Position numbers and translations under genes: made by a program. This document shows positions 50,346 to 58,006 of a stretch of DNA of 64,000 nt, in pieces (positions within the stretch are counted from its first letter, which is position 1; each line of letters starts with the position of its first letter). The notes under the pieces are model-generated. The model did no database searches. It was not told the origin of the DNA and saw only the letters and a program-made list of their open reading frames with translations. The DNA is from Marinoscillum sp965229915 (GTDB taxonomy: Bacteria; Bacteroidota; Bacteroidia; Cytophagales; Cyclobacteriaceae), in NCBI RefSeq assembly GCF_965229915.1, contig NZ_CBDDJZ010000001.1, forward strand, positions 1,364,001 to 1,428,000, read 5' to 3'.

Positions 50346-51793
50346 CACAGTAATCGATTCATAAATTCCTGCATGATAGAGGTGTAAAGTTGTTGCTTTA
50401 GTAATTTATCTTCTACACCTTCATCCAGGTTGGGGTTGTCATTTATTTCAATAATGTAAAACTTCTTACCTCGCTGTTTGATATCCACACCATATAGTCC
50501 ATTCCCGATCAGTGAGGTAGCTTTCACGGCCAGGTCCAGTAGGGCTTTAGGAGCATCTTCAATAGATATTGTGTCCGCGTCACCTTCTTCTGGTGAGTCT
50601 GCTCCCTTCCAGTTGACGATCTGCCAGTGATCTTTGGCCATGTAATACCTACAGACATAAAGCGGCTTTTTGTTTAGCACACCTACACGCCAGTCAAAAT
50701 CAGTCGGGATGAACTCCTGAGCAATCACCAGCTCAGAGGTCTGAAAGAAATCTTTCAACACCTTCATTAGTTCTAGCTCATTCTTAGCCTTCTTCACTCC
50801 TTTGGAAAACGAGCCATCAGGCTGCTTCAGAATAATCGGGTATTCAAACCCGGAAGTATTGAGCTGGCTTAATTTGTCTTTTTTAATGATGTAATACTTC
50901 GGTGTAGGAATCTTATGTGCGCTCAGCAATTCACTCAGATAAACCTTGTTTGTACACCTGAGAATCGACTCTGGATCATCCATGACAATTAATCCCTCGG
51001 ATGCGGCTTTCTTGGCAAACTTGAAGGTGTGATGATTCACGTTGGTGGTTTCCCGAATGAATAAGGCATCATACTGGATGAGCTTGGCAAAATCATTTTT
51101 GGTGATCACATCCACGTTGAAACCTACCTTCTCACCTGCCTTTACGAAGTTTTGGATAGCCTTCTTATTGGATGGCGGTGTGGCTTCCTCTGGATTGACT
51201 AAAATGGCCAGATCAAACTTTTTACGGCTGTAGCTCTTGTTGAGACGGTTTTTTCCCTGCAGGTATTCATCCAGTGAAGCGTTCATCAATGAATGAAGGC
51301 CGTCTGGTAGTTCCTTTAGATTGAGTGGTTTTAGCTGTACTAGCTGCCACTTATCCTTTTTCTGAAAAGTTGCTTTGAGTATTGGCACCTGAAACAGGTT
51401 GAACAACAGCGAACCAACTCTCGCGAGTTTTACATCCTCTACATTACCCAGACAAACAATGATTTCAATCTTTTCATCACTCTGCTTTTTCAATGCCTGC
51501 TGGATAAGGTCTTCAAAGTCCTCAGCTTCTTCTTTGACCAAAGTCGGAAATTTGAAATCCTGCAGGGTCGAAATCTGAGGCATCACTTTGTGTCCACGGG
51601 CTTCAGCCAATAAGGAAACATAGTAGCCGATGCTTTGGTACGAATAGCTTTTGCAAAGATTGACCAGTTTATACTTTCTGGACTTCTGAAAAGTCTCATC
51701 CGAAAAATAAGTAGATGGAGAAATAACTTCCACATCCGCTGGCAGGTCAGTCCACTGACCTTCACCTTCCAATACAATGAGTTTGTTAGCCAT
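50345..51793 (-). CDS. RLAN-domain RimK-like ATP-grasp ligase (operon gene 2)
   Basis: A 482-residue protein. The N-terminal about 150 residues match the RLAN domain (RimK-like ATP-grasp N-terminal): SPSTYFSDETFQ, KLVNLCKSYSYQSIGYYVS, EARGHKVMPQISTLQDF. After a linker with VKAGEKVGFNVDVITKNDF, the ATP-grasp domain (about 275-480) has RCTNKVYLSELLSAHKIPTP, YPIILKQPDGSFSKGV, IAQEFIPTDFDWRVGVLN, and the Mg-binding FYIIEINDNPNLDEG. It would form an amide or peptide bond via an acyl-phosphate. It overlaps gene 1 by 8 nt and gene 3 by 1 nt. From memory of the family description, RLAN proteins neighbour papain-like peptidases and GCS2 enzymes, as here. Product unknown. Confidence 0.9.
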   Translation of the reverse strand: MANKLIVLEGEGQWTDLPADVEVISPSTYFSDETFQKSRKYKLVNLCKSYSYQSIGYYVSLLAEARGHKVMPQISTLQDFKFPTLVKEEAEDFEDLIQQALKKQSDEKIEIIVCLGNVEDVKLARVGSLLFNLFQVPILKATFQKKDKWQLVQLKPLNLKELPDGLHSLMNASLDEYLQGKNRLNKSYSRKKFDLAILVNPEEATPPSNKKAIQNFVKAGEKVGFNVDVITKNDFAKLIQYDALFIRETTNVNHHTFKFAKKAASEGLIVMDDPESILRCTNKVYLSELLSAHKIPTPKYYIIKKDKLSQLNTSGFEYPIILKQPDGSFSKGVKKAKNELELMKVLKDFFQTSELVIAQEFIPTDFDWRVGVLNKKPLYVCRYYMAKDHWQIVNWKGADSPEEGDADTISIEDAPKALLDLAVKATSLIGNGLYGVDIKQRGKKFYIIEINDNPNLDEGVEDKLLKQQLYTSIMQEFMNRLL

Positions 51794-52544
51794 GATTTTT
51801 GGGTGCTAGTACTAATAAGTTAGCATCGTACGTGACGATTCCCAATAGAATTGAATTAATTAATCGCTGAAGTGACACTCGGTAGTGCTGCTTGTCACTG
51901 ATGGGGTTTTTCTCCAGTGGATCGGCAATATGAGCCACTTTGGAGGCTACGTCATACCCATGAATCACCACAAAGTGGCCAGTTGGCTCACCCTGCACAT
52001 CGTGATAGGTGTTGGTCTCACCAATCTCCCGAGCGCAGTTGTAAAGATACGTAGCACTGAGACCAGTTAATATTGGTGTATGTTCATTCAACAGGCGCTT
52101 GATCAGCTTGGTATTCAGCTCCTCAAACTTGATTTGACCACCGAGTGATAAAAACTTAAGATATGAATTAGCAGCTACCTGAAACTTTTTAGCCGTCTTG
52201 AACTGCTTCTGTTCGGTCAGTTTGGCCACCAGATCCACCTCCCCATGAAACCAGGTAGGATCAAACATCTGAAGATTGTAGGTATAGATAGTTGCCTCGT
52301 ATCCACGAGCCAAAGCATGGTTTCCCAGCATTACTGCCAGTGTGCCACCGCCTTTGAGGGTTTTCACTTCGGCAATAGTCTGCTCCAGCGGCATAAAGTC
52401 GTCATAATACTGGTAAACCGCCTGCAAACAGGTGGGCCCACATGTTTCGTCGTTGGGCTGTGCGTGGATGTCTAAACGGAGCGTTTTGGCATCCAAATCG
52501 GTGTTTTTAATCAACGTAAATACGTCAGCGAAATCGCGATACAA
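51786..52544 (-). CDS. C39/papain-like cysteine peptidase (amidoligase operon, gene 1)
   Basis: A 252-residue protein with a cysteine-peptidase core: AQPNDETCGPTCLQAVYQYY (oxyanion Gln29, nucleophile Cys35), PTGHFVVIHGYD (His190) and AHIADPLE (Asp208). No signal peptide and no transporter domain, so it is a stand-alone cytosolic peptidase or transpeptidase. No ATG is available near the N-terminus: the frame opens after a TAA just upstream, leaving TTG at 52544 or TTG at 52514 as the start. It overlaps the ATP-grasp gene by 8 nt. In related clusters a papain-like peptidase (often fused to a GNAT domain, not here) is thought to process the ligase product. Confidence 0.87.
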   Translation of the reverse strand: MYRDFADVFTLIKNTDLDAKTLRLDIHAQPNDETCGPTCLQAVYQYYDDFMPLEQTIAEVKTLKGGGTLAVMLGNHALARGYEATIYTYNLQMFDPTWFHGEVDLVAKLTEQKQFKTAKKFQVAANSYLKFLSLGGQIKFEELNTKLIKRLLNEHTPILTGLSATYLYNCAREIGETNTYHDVQGEPTGHFVVIHGYDVASKVAHIADPLEKNPISDKQHYRVSLQRLINSILLGIVTYDANLLVLAPKNHG

Positions 52545-52727
52545 AGTTTACGTAATTAGTTGGTTTTAGATGTAAAAAGAGAGCAGTTAGAGGAAATATA
52601 TTTTTGAGGTTTATCAACTTTGACTATTTATCTATATTGAATCCTAACTGAAGCAGAATAAGTAATTGAAACTCGTGAGTATATCAATTGCATTAAATTA
52701 AAGTGATCATTGATTATCTTTACTGAT

Positions 52728-52970
52728 ATGGATATACAAGCCGAAAAACTTAGTTTGATAGAATGGTTAGCCAAAGTGGATGATGATCGAATCATCAAAC
52801 AGTTCAAAGCTCTACAGCAATCTAATGAAGCTGGGTTATCCCTCAATCTTACATTAGAAGAAAAAGCAGCTGTTGATCAAGGCTTGAAGTCAATTGAAGA
52901 AGGTAACGTTCATGACCATGATTCTGTGATGAAATCTACAAAAGAAAAGTATCCGCATCTCTTCAAATAA
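52728..52970 (+). CDS. Antitoxin-like protein of a toxin-antitoxin pair
   Basis: 80 residues from the ATG of MDIQAEKLSLIEWLAK (52728), the typical N-terminus of small antitoxins paired with RelE/ParE toxins in Bacteroidota, where the helical start binds DNA or dimerises and the acidic C-terminus (EEGNVHDHDSV, KYPHLFK) wraps the toxin. It is intact. The toxin gene that follows 5 nt later is broken, so this is an orphan antitoxin that might still act as a repressor or neutralise related toxins. Confidence 0.8.
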   Translation: MDIQAEKLSLIEWLAKVDDDRIIKQFKALQQSNEAGLSLNLTLEEKAAVDQGLKSIEEGNVHDHDSVMKSTKEKYPHLFK

Positions 52971-52975
52971 GCTTC

Positions 52976-53262
52976 ATGCAAATCATCTGATCAGAAGAAG
53001 CCAAACACGATTATCTAGAAAATATCGAATACTTGCTGGAAAAGTGGACCGAAAAATCAGCCATTAATTTTATTAATGAAGTAGACGCTATTTTAGAGAT
53101 ACTAAAAATCAATCCGGACTTTTCCCGCAAAGCGATTACAAATCGATCAGAAGAGCAGTCATTAGAAAACAAATAACACTCTATTACCTGCTTAAAGATT
53201 CTGACATTTACTTAATTCGATTCTGGAATTCTTATCAAGACCCGGACTCTTTAGAAGTTTAA
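52976..53262 (+). pseudogene. ParE/RelE-family toxin, inactivated by a stop codon and a frameshift
   Basis: From ATG 52976 the frame reads MQII, then TGA (52988-52990) where ParE toxins usually have Trp (a TGG to TGA change), then SEEAKHDYLENIEYLLEKW and a normal ParE helical part up to about 53119. There a single missing base moves the reading frame: the C-terminal part (LFPQSDYKSIRRAVIRKQ, LYYLLKDSDIYLIRFWNS, YQDPDSLEV, stop at 53260-53262) continues in another frame. Restoring both would give a full-length toxin of about 95 residues. The spacing to the antitoxin (5 nt) is that of a normal pair. Confidence 0.85.
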
Positions 53263-53364
53263 AACCCCTCCGATGGTGCAAGCTTTTGGCTCTTAACATT
53301 TCAGCATATTTACCACGAGCATAATGCTCGCGATAGCTGTAGTCTGTGAACTAATCCGACACAA

Positions 53365-54690
53365 CTACAGATCATCCAAATCCTTATTAATAATCAGACG
53401 GTTTCCTCTGTTGTAAGTCAGATAGTTCCATACCCAGTTGGAAAAGACCAGCAGCTTTCGGCGAATACCTATAATGGAAAACAAGTGCACGAACATCCAG
53501 ATGAACCAGCCGAAAAATCCTCCCAGTGTAATGCCCGGTGCGTCCACCACTGCCTTGTTTCTACCGACAGTAGCCATGGTACCTTTGTCCAGGTATTTGA
53601 ACGGCTTCAGCTCCTTGTTCTGATGGATTCGTATGATGTTCTCACCCAGGTTTTGTGCCTGCTGGATCGCTACAGGTGCTAGTTGTGGCAATCCTTTAGG
53701 ATAATTTTTATCTGTTTGTAGGCACACATCACCTATGGCGTATACATATTGGTGGTTTTTGACACGATTGTATTCATCCACCAGTATGCGGCCCTTCTCT
53801 ACCGCTCCATCTCTCAGTCCATCGATGACATTTCCTTTCACACCGGCAGCCCAAATAAGGCAGCGGGTTTTAATGGTCGAACCATCGTTGAGGTAAGCCA
53901 CGCCATCTTCGTATTTCTCCACCAATTTGCCAAGCTCCACATTAACTCCAAATTGCTTGAGGTAGTTGGCAGCTTTCTTTCCAGCCTTGTCAGACATAGG
54001 TGGAAGTACCCTATCCAGACCTTCCACCAGATGTATATTCATTTTAGAAAAGTCCAACTCAGGATAGTCCTTGGGTAGCACATGACTTCTGAGCTCTCCA
54101 ATGGCACCCGCCAATTCCACCCCAGTTGGACCCGCTCCCACGATGACAATGTTCATGTGCTTCTCGAGTTCCTCCTGTTCATCATCATAGAGCTGGAGAG
54201 CCTCTTCAAAATTCTCTATGAGTTTAGTTCGGAGCTCGATGGCATCACTCATCACCCGGAGCTTCATGGCCTTTTTTTCAATTTCCTTATTACCGAAGAA
54301 ATTGGTAGTAGCGCCGGAAGCAATCACCAGTGTATCGTATTTCAGGAACCCCAAATTGGTCTCGACTTTCTTATCATCCGCATGGATTTGCTTTACCCGT
54401 GCCATGCGAAAGTGAAAGTGCTTGCTATCTTGTAAAAACTCACGCAACGGACTGGATATATCTCCAGGACTTAGCCCGGCAGTTGCCACCTGATAAAGCA
54501 GCGGGATGAACGTGTGGTGATTTCTGCGATCGATCATCACAATCTGAACCCGTTCCTTATTCAACTTTCGCACCAGCTCGATTCCTGCAAAGCCACCACC
54601 TATGATGACAATACGTGGCATATCGGTATCTGGTATGCGTTCATTGATTTTATCAACTTTCCGTACAGGTGCTTCTATAGTTGCTTCCAC
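53365..54690 (-). CDS. ndh: Type II NADH:quinone oxidoreductase (NDH-2)
   Basis: A 441-residue FAD protein: first dinucleotide fold RIVIIGGGFAGIELVRKL, quinone-site LLYQVATAGLSPGDISSPLR, second fold MNIVIVGAGPTGVELAGAIGEL, and FAD segment YAIGDVC. The C-terminus is amphipathic (GGFFGWFIWMFVHLF) for membrane attachment. It oxidises NADH and reduces menaquinone without proton pumping. The start is a GTG behind AAGGAAAAC; the ATG of MPRIVIIGGG is an alternative, but the INERIPDTDMPR lead-in looks conserved. Monocistronic. Confidence 0.93.
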   Translation of the reverse strand: MEATIEAPVRKVDKINERIPDTDMPRIVIIGGGFAGIELVRKLNKERVQIVMIDRRNHHTFIPLLYQVATAGLSPGDISSPLREFLQDSKHFHFRMARVKQIHADDKKVETNLGFLKYDTLVIASGATTNFFGNKEIEKKAMKLRVMSDAIELRTKLIENFEEALQLYDDEQEELEKHMNIVIVGAGPTGVELAGAIGELRSHVLPKDYPELDFSKMNIHLVEGLDRVLPPMSDKAGKKAANYLKQFGVNVELGKLVEKYEDGVAYLNDGSTIKTRCLIWAAGVKGNVIDGLRDGAVEKGRILVDEYNRVKNHQYVYAIGDVCLQTDKNYPKGLPQLAPVAIQQAQNLGENIIRIHQNKELKPFKYLDKGTMATVGRNKAVVDAPGITLGGFFGWFIWMFVHLFSIIGIRRKLLVFSNWVWNYLTYNRGNRLIINKDLDDL

Positions 54691-54825
54691 GTTTTCCTTT
54701 TTATTTTATCAACAGATAAGACTAAATCTTGTTAACCTTGTCCTTTTTAAGCCTCCTTAGTACAACGAATTTGCCTCCCGGACGGACGCAGGAAAATGAG
54801 GTTTTTAACTATTTATTTTTAGCCA

Positions 54826-56136
54826 ATGGAAGCCAACAAAAAAGTCATTAATTCCTGGTGCATGTACGACTGGGCCAACTCGGTTTACAACCTGGTGATC
54901 AACACCTCTATTTTCCCCATCTACTATACGGCAGTAACTGCCAGTGAGAGTAATGGAGACAAGGTTTCTTTCTTTGGATTCGAAATGGTCAACTCGGTGC
55001 TCTATAGCTATGCATTGTCCATCTCCTACCTACTTTCCGCCATGATGCTGCCACTCTTATCTGGAATAGCTGACTATACCGGTGAAAAGAAAAAGTATCT
55101 CAGAATTTTCACCACCCTGGGCTCTTTGGCGTGTATGGGCATGTTCTTTTTTACATCCAACTCACTGGAATGGGGAATTATCTGTGTGGTATTGGCGAGT
55201 TTAGGATATAGTTCTGGTTTAGTCTTTTACGATGCATACTTGCCAGAAATCGCTCCGGCACACATGACCGACCGAATCAGCGGTCGTGGTTATTCGTTTG
55301 GTTATGCCGGCAGTGCGCTTCTTCTGATCATCAGTTTGGTACTGATCAGCTTTTATGATTCTCTTGGGTTTCCAGATAAAGGCCTGGCCACCCGAACAGT
55401 GTTTCTCATTGTCGGAGTTTGGTGGATTGGTTTTGCTCAGATTCCTTTTAAGAATCTTCCTTCCAATGTTTTTAATCGCAAACCAACTGGCAGAGTACTG
55501 GTCAACGGTTATAGAGAACTAAGAAAAGTTTTCTTAGAACTTAAAAACTTACCGAATATTAAGAGATACCTGATTGCTTTTTTCTTTTTCAACATGGGCG
55601 TACAGACAATCATGCTACTAGCTACATTATTCGGAACCAAAGAATTAAAACTTGGCTCTTCACAGCTAATACCGGTCATCCTCATTATTCAGTTTGTAGC
55701 CATTGGCGGAGCTATTTTTTTTGCCAGAATCTCTGAACGAAAAGGCAATATCTTCTCTCTCGGAGCGATGATCGGGATATGGATAGGAATCTGCTTTTTT
55801 GCCTACACCATCACCACGGTGAATGAGTTTTACATTGTGGCCGTATTGGTGGGTCTGGTAATGGGTGGCATCCAGGCACTCTCCAGAGCTACCTTTTCTA
55901 AACTCATCCCAGAAGATGCTGTGAATCATGCTTCTTACTTTTCATTCTTCGATGTGCTCTTTCACTTGTCTGTCGTTCTCGGAACATTTAGCTACGGAGC
56001 AATCGAACAACTCACAGGTAGTATGCGGAATAGTACACTCGCTTTGGCTTCCTATTTTGTGATTGGATTACTCTTCCTGATCTTTGTGAAAATGCCAAAA
56101 ACAAACAATGCAGCCGCTCAAACTTCCGACATGTGA
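54826..56136 (+). CDS. MFS transporter, UMF1/Atg22 family
   Basis: A 436-residue protein with about twelve TM helices. The N-terminal signature INSWCMYDWANSVYNLVI and YYTAVTASESNGDKVSF, with LSGIADYTGEKKKYL (cytoplasmic loop 2-3 motif) and FYDAYLPEIA, mark the UMF1/Atg22 group, whose fungal members export amino acids from the vacuole. Substrate in bacteria unknown. Its 3' end overlaps the next gene by 29 nt. Confidence 0.92.
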   Translation: MEANKKVINSWCMYDWANSVYNLVINTSIFPIYYTAVTASESNGDKVSFFGFEMVNSVLYSYALSISYLLSAMMLPLLSGIADYTGEKKKYLRIFTTLGSLACMGMFFFTSNSLEWGIICVVLASLGYSSGLVFYDAYLPEIAPAHMTDRISGRGYSFGYAGSALLLIISLVLISFYDSLGFPDKGLATRTVFLIVGVWWIGFAQIPFKNLPSNVFNRKPTGRVLVNGYRELRKVFLELKNLPNIKRYLIAFFFFNMGVQTIMLLATLFGTKELKLGSSQLIPVILIIQFVAIGGAIFFARISERKGNIFSLGAMIGIWIGICFFAYTITTVNEFYIVAVLVGLVMGGIQALSRATFSKLIPEDAVNHASYFSFFDVLFHLSVVLGTFSYGAIEQLTGSMRNSTLALASYFVIGLLFLIFVKMPKTNNAAAQTSDM

Positions 56137-56554
56137 TCTGAAACTCAAGAATGAGGAAGGCAATCAGTTTGTCTTTGATATCATTCGAAAGAAGTATGTG
56201 GTATTGACACCCGAAGAATGGGTGCGCCAACACTTCATCCACCTGATGATCAACCATCTCGGCTACCCAAAATCCTTAATGAAAGTAGAATCCGGGTTAT
56301 CCTATTTCAAATCAGCCAAGAGAAGCGACATTACCCTGAGAACATCGGAGGGAAAGTTGTTTTTACTCGTTGAGTGTAAAGCTCCAGACGTGAAACTGGA
56401 TCAAAAAGCCCTCAATCAGGTCAGTATTTACAACAAAGAATTAAAAGCCAACAATGTTGCCCTCACCAATGGCCTACAGCATTTCATCTGGTCATTTGAT
56501 GAACTGAAGGATCAATACACTCAGCAGAAGGAGTTTCCAAAATTCGGAGGATAA
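56108..56554 (+). CDS. Stand-alone HsdR_N-like (PD-(D/E)xK) nuclease-fold protein
   Basis: A 148-residue protein equal to the N-terminal domain of type I restriction R subunits (HSDR_N_2): DIIRKKYVVLTPEEWVRQHFIHLMINHLGYP, with nuclease-like motif KRSDI...LLVECKAP (Asp, Glu and Lys of PD-(D/E)xK). The helicase and translocase parts are missing, and no HsdM or HsdS is near. It overlaps the MFS gene by 29 nt and is followed by a terminator. Common as a solitary gene in Bacteroidota; function unknown. Confidence 0.85.
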   Translation: MQPLKLPTCDLKLKNEEGNQFVFDIIRKKYVVLTPEEWVRQHFIHLMINHLGYPKSLMKVESGLSYFKSAKRSDITLRTSEGKLFLLVECKAPDVKLDQKALNQVSIYNKELKANNVALTNGLQHFIWSFDELKDQYTQQKEFPKFGG

Positions 56555-56586
56555 AAAAAGCGTCTGCCAGTTAGCACACGCTTTTT
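56555..56586. terminator. Bidirectional terminator
   Basis: AAAAAGCGT (56555-56563) pairs with ACGCTTTTT (56578-56586) across a 14-nt loop. It lies between the convergent HsdR_N-like and alanine dehydrogenase genes and has T-rich ends on both strands. Confidence 0.85.
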
Positions 56587-56612
56587 GTAGATTTAGATGA
56601 GTTAGTAATGAC

Positions 56613-57728
56613 TTATGATAAGAACTTCTCCGCTGGAGAGAATGGCAAACCAAATGCATTGGCCACACCTTCGTAACAGATCTCGCCATTCACCACGTTC
56701 AGTCCCAGAAGCAATTCTCTGTTTTCATTGCATGCCTTCTTCCAGCCTTTATTGGCCAGTTGGAGGGCATAAGGTAGCGTTGCGTTAGTCAGCGCAAGTG
56801 TGGAAGTGTAAGGCACTGCTCCAGGCATGTTAGCTACACAGTAGTGCAGCACGTCATCAATCACATAGGTAGGGTCCTGGTGAGTAGTCGGCTTACAGGT
56901 CTCTATACATCCACCCTGATCTACAGCTACATCTACCACTACAGTACCTGGCTGCATGTCTTTCAACATATCTTTAGTAATCAAATGCGGAGCTTTAGCA
57001 CCCGGGATCAACACTGCACCCACAATCAGGTCATGAGTGGAGATCAGTTCTCTGATATTGTATTCATTGGACATGAAAGTATTGACGTTCGCTGGCATCA
57101 CATCATCAAGATAGCGCAGACGATTCAGGTTCACATCCATGATGGTAACATCCGCACCCATTCCAGCAGCCATTTTCGCAGCGTTGGTACCAACGACTCC
57201 ACCACCAAGAATAAGCACCTTTGCCGGCCTCACGCCTGGCACTCCTCCCAGAAGGATGCCACGTCCTCCCATTGGTTTCTCCAGGTATTTGGCTCCTTCC
57301 TGGATAGACATTCTTCCAGCCACTTCAGACATTGGCACCAAAAGAGGCAACGAGCGGTCCGCTTTTTCCACTGTCTCGTACGCCAGACAAGTGGCACCAC
57401 TTTCCATCATTGCTTTTGTAAGGGGCTCGTATGATGCAAAATGAAAATAAGTAAAAAGTAATTGCCCCTTTTTTACCAGCTTATATTCCGGCTCAATAGG
57501 CTCTTTCACCTTGATGATCATTTCTGCAATCTCATAGGTTTCTTCTATGGTTGGCAGCATCTTAGCACCAGCTTCCTCATACTGTGAATCCGTGAACCCA
57601 CTGCCCAAACCAGCTGTAGACTGCACATAAACCTGATGTCCGTTTTTGGTAAACTCTTTAACACCAGCAGGGGTGACAGCTACCCTGTTCTCGTTGTTTT
57701 TGATCTCTTTTGGAACCCCAATAATCAT
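56613..57728 (-). CDS. ald: Alanine dehydrogenase
   Basis: A 371-residue enzyme: IIGVPKEIKNNENRVAVTPA (substrate Arg/Lys), VKEPIEPEYKLVKKG with following FTYFHFASYEPL (catalytic His), the Rossmann NAD motif VLILGGGVVGTNAAKMAAGMGA, and VVVDVAVDQGGCIETCKPT (catalytic Asp). It interconverts alanine and pyruvate plus ammonia with NAD, in the cytosol as a hexamer. Length and motifs are full. A consensus -7 element lies upstream at 57762. Confidence 0.95.
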   Translation of the reverse strand: MIIGVPKEIKNNENRVAVTPAGVKEFTKNGHQVYVQSTAGLGSGFTDSQYEEAGAKMLPTIEETYEIAEMIIKVKEPIEPEYKLVKKGQLLFTYFHFASYEPLTKAMMESGATCLAYETVEKADRSLPLLVPMSEVAGRMSIQEGAKYLEKPMGGRGILLGGVPGVRPAKVLILGGGVVGTNAAKMAAGMGADVTIMDVNLNRLRYLDDVMPANVNTFMSNEYNIRELISTHDLIVGAVLIPGAKAPHLITKDMLKDMQPGTVVVDVAVDQGGCIETCKPTTHQDPTYVIDDVLHYCVANMPGAVPYTSTLALTNATLPYALQLANKGWKKACNENRELLLGLNVVNGEICYEGVANAFGLPFSPAEKFLS

Positions 57729-57761
57729 AGTCGTAATATCTATTTTGGATTAATTCTCGTA

Positions 57762-57769
57762 CAAAGATA
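57762..57769 (-). promoter_or_regulatory. Bacteroidota -7 promoter element for ald
   Basis: On the minus strand TATCTTTG matches TAnnTTTG, 34 nt before the ald ATG. A TTG lies 14 nt upstream, closer than the ideal spacing. Confidence 0.5.
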
Positions 57770-57957
57770 TAAGGCTGTTTTCACAATTATTTAGGGGTCA
57801 TAAAATTCAATAGAAGCAACACCTCTCTTTTGTGTTTAATAAAATATTATTCTGAAGTTATGTTATTTACGGAATATTGTTCTTTATGAAAACGTTTGAT
57901 ACAGCCGGAACATATAGATTATATGGATAAAAACAAGGAAAAGTCCTTCATTTTTAT

Positions 57958-57965
57958 TAGTTTTG
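57958..57965 (+). promoter_or_regulatory. Bacteroidota -7 promoter element for the E1 gene
   Basis: TAGTTTTG matches TAnnTTTG, 41 nt before the ATG at 58007. An AAGGA/TCCTT inverted repeat lies upstream in the -33 area; no clear TTTG. The rest of 57729-58006 is AT-rich and shows no gene. Confidence 0.42.
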
Positions 57966-58006
57966 AAGGTGAACATATTCAACATTAACCCCCAAAACTT
58001 GACTAT

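Noticed and set aside
53316..53330. Inverted repeat CGAGCAT-A-ATGCTCG as terminator of ndh
   Set aside because: The loop would be only 1-5 nt and there is no T-run on either strand.
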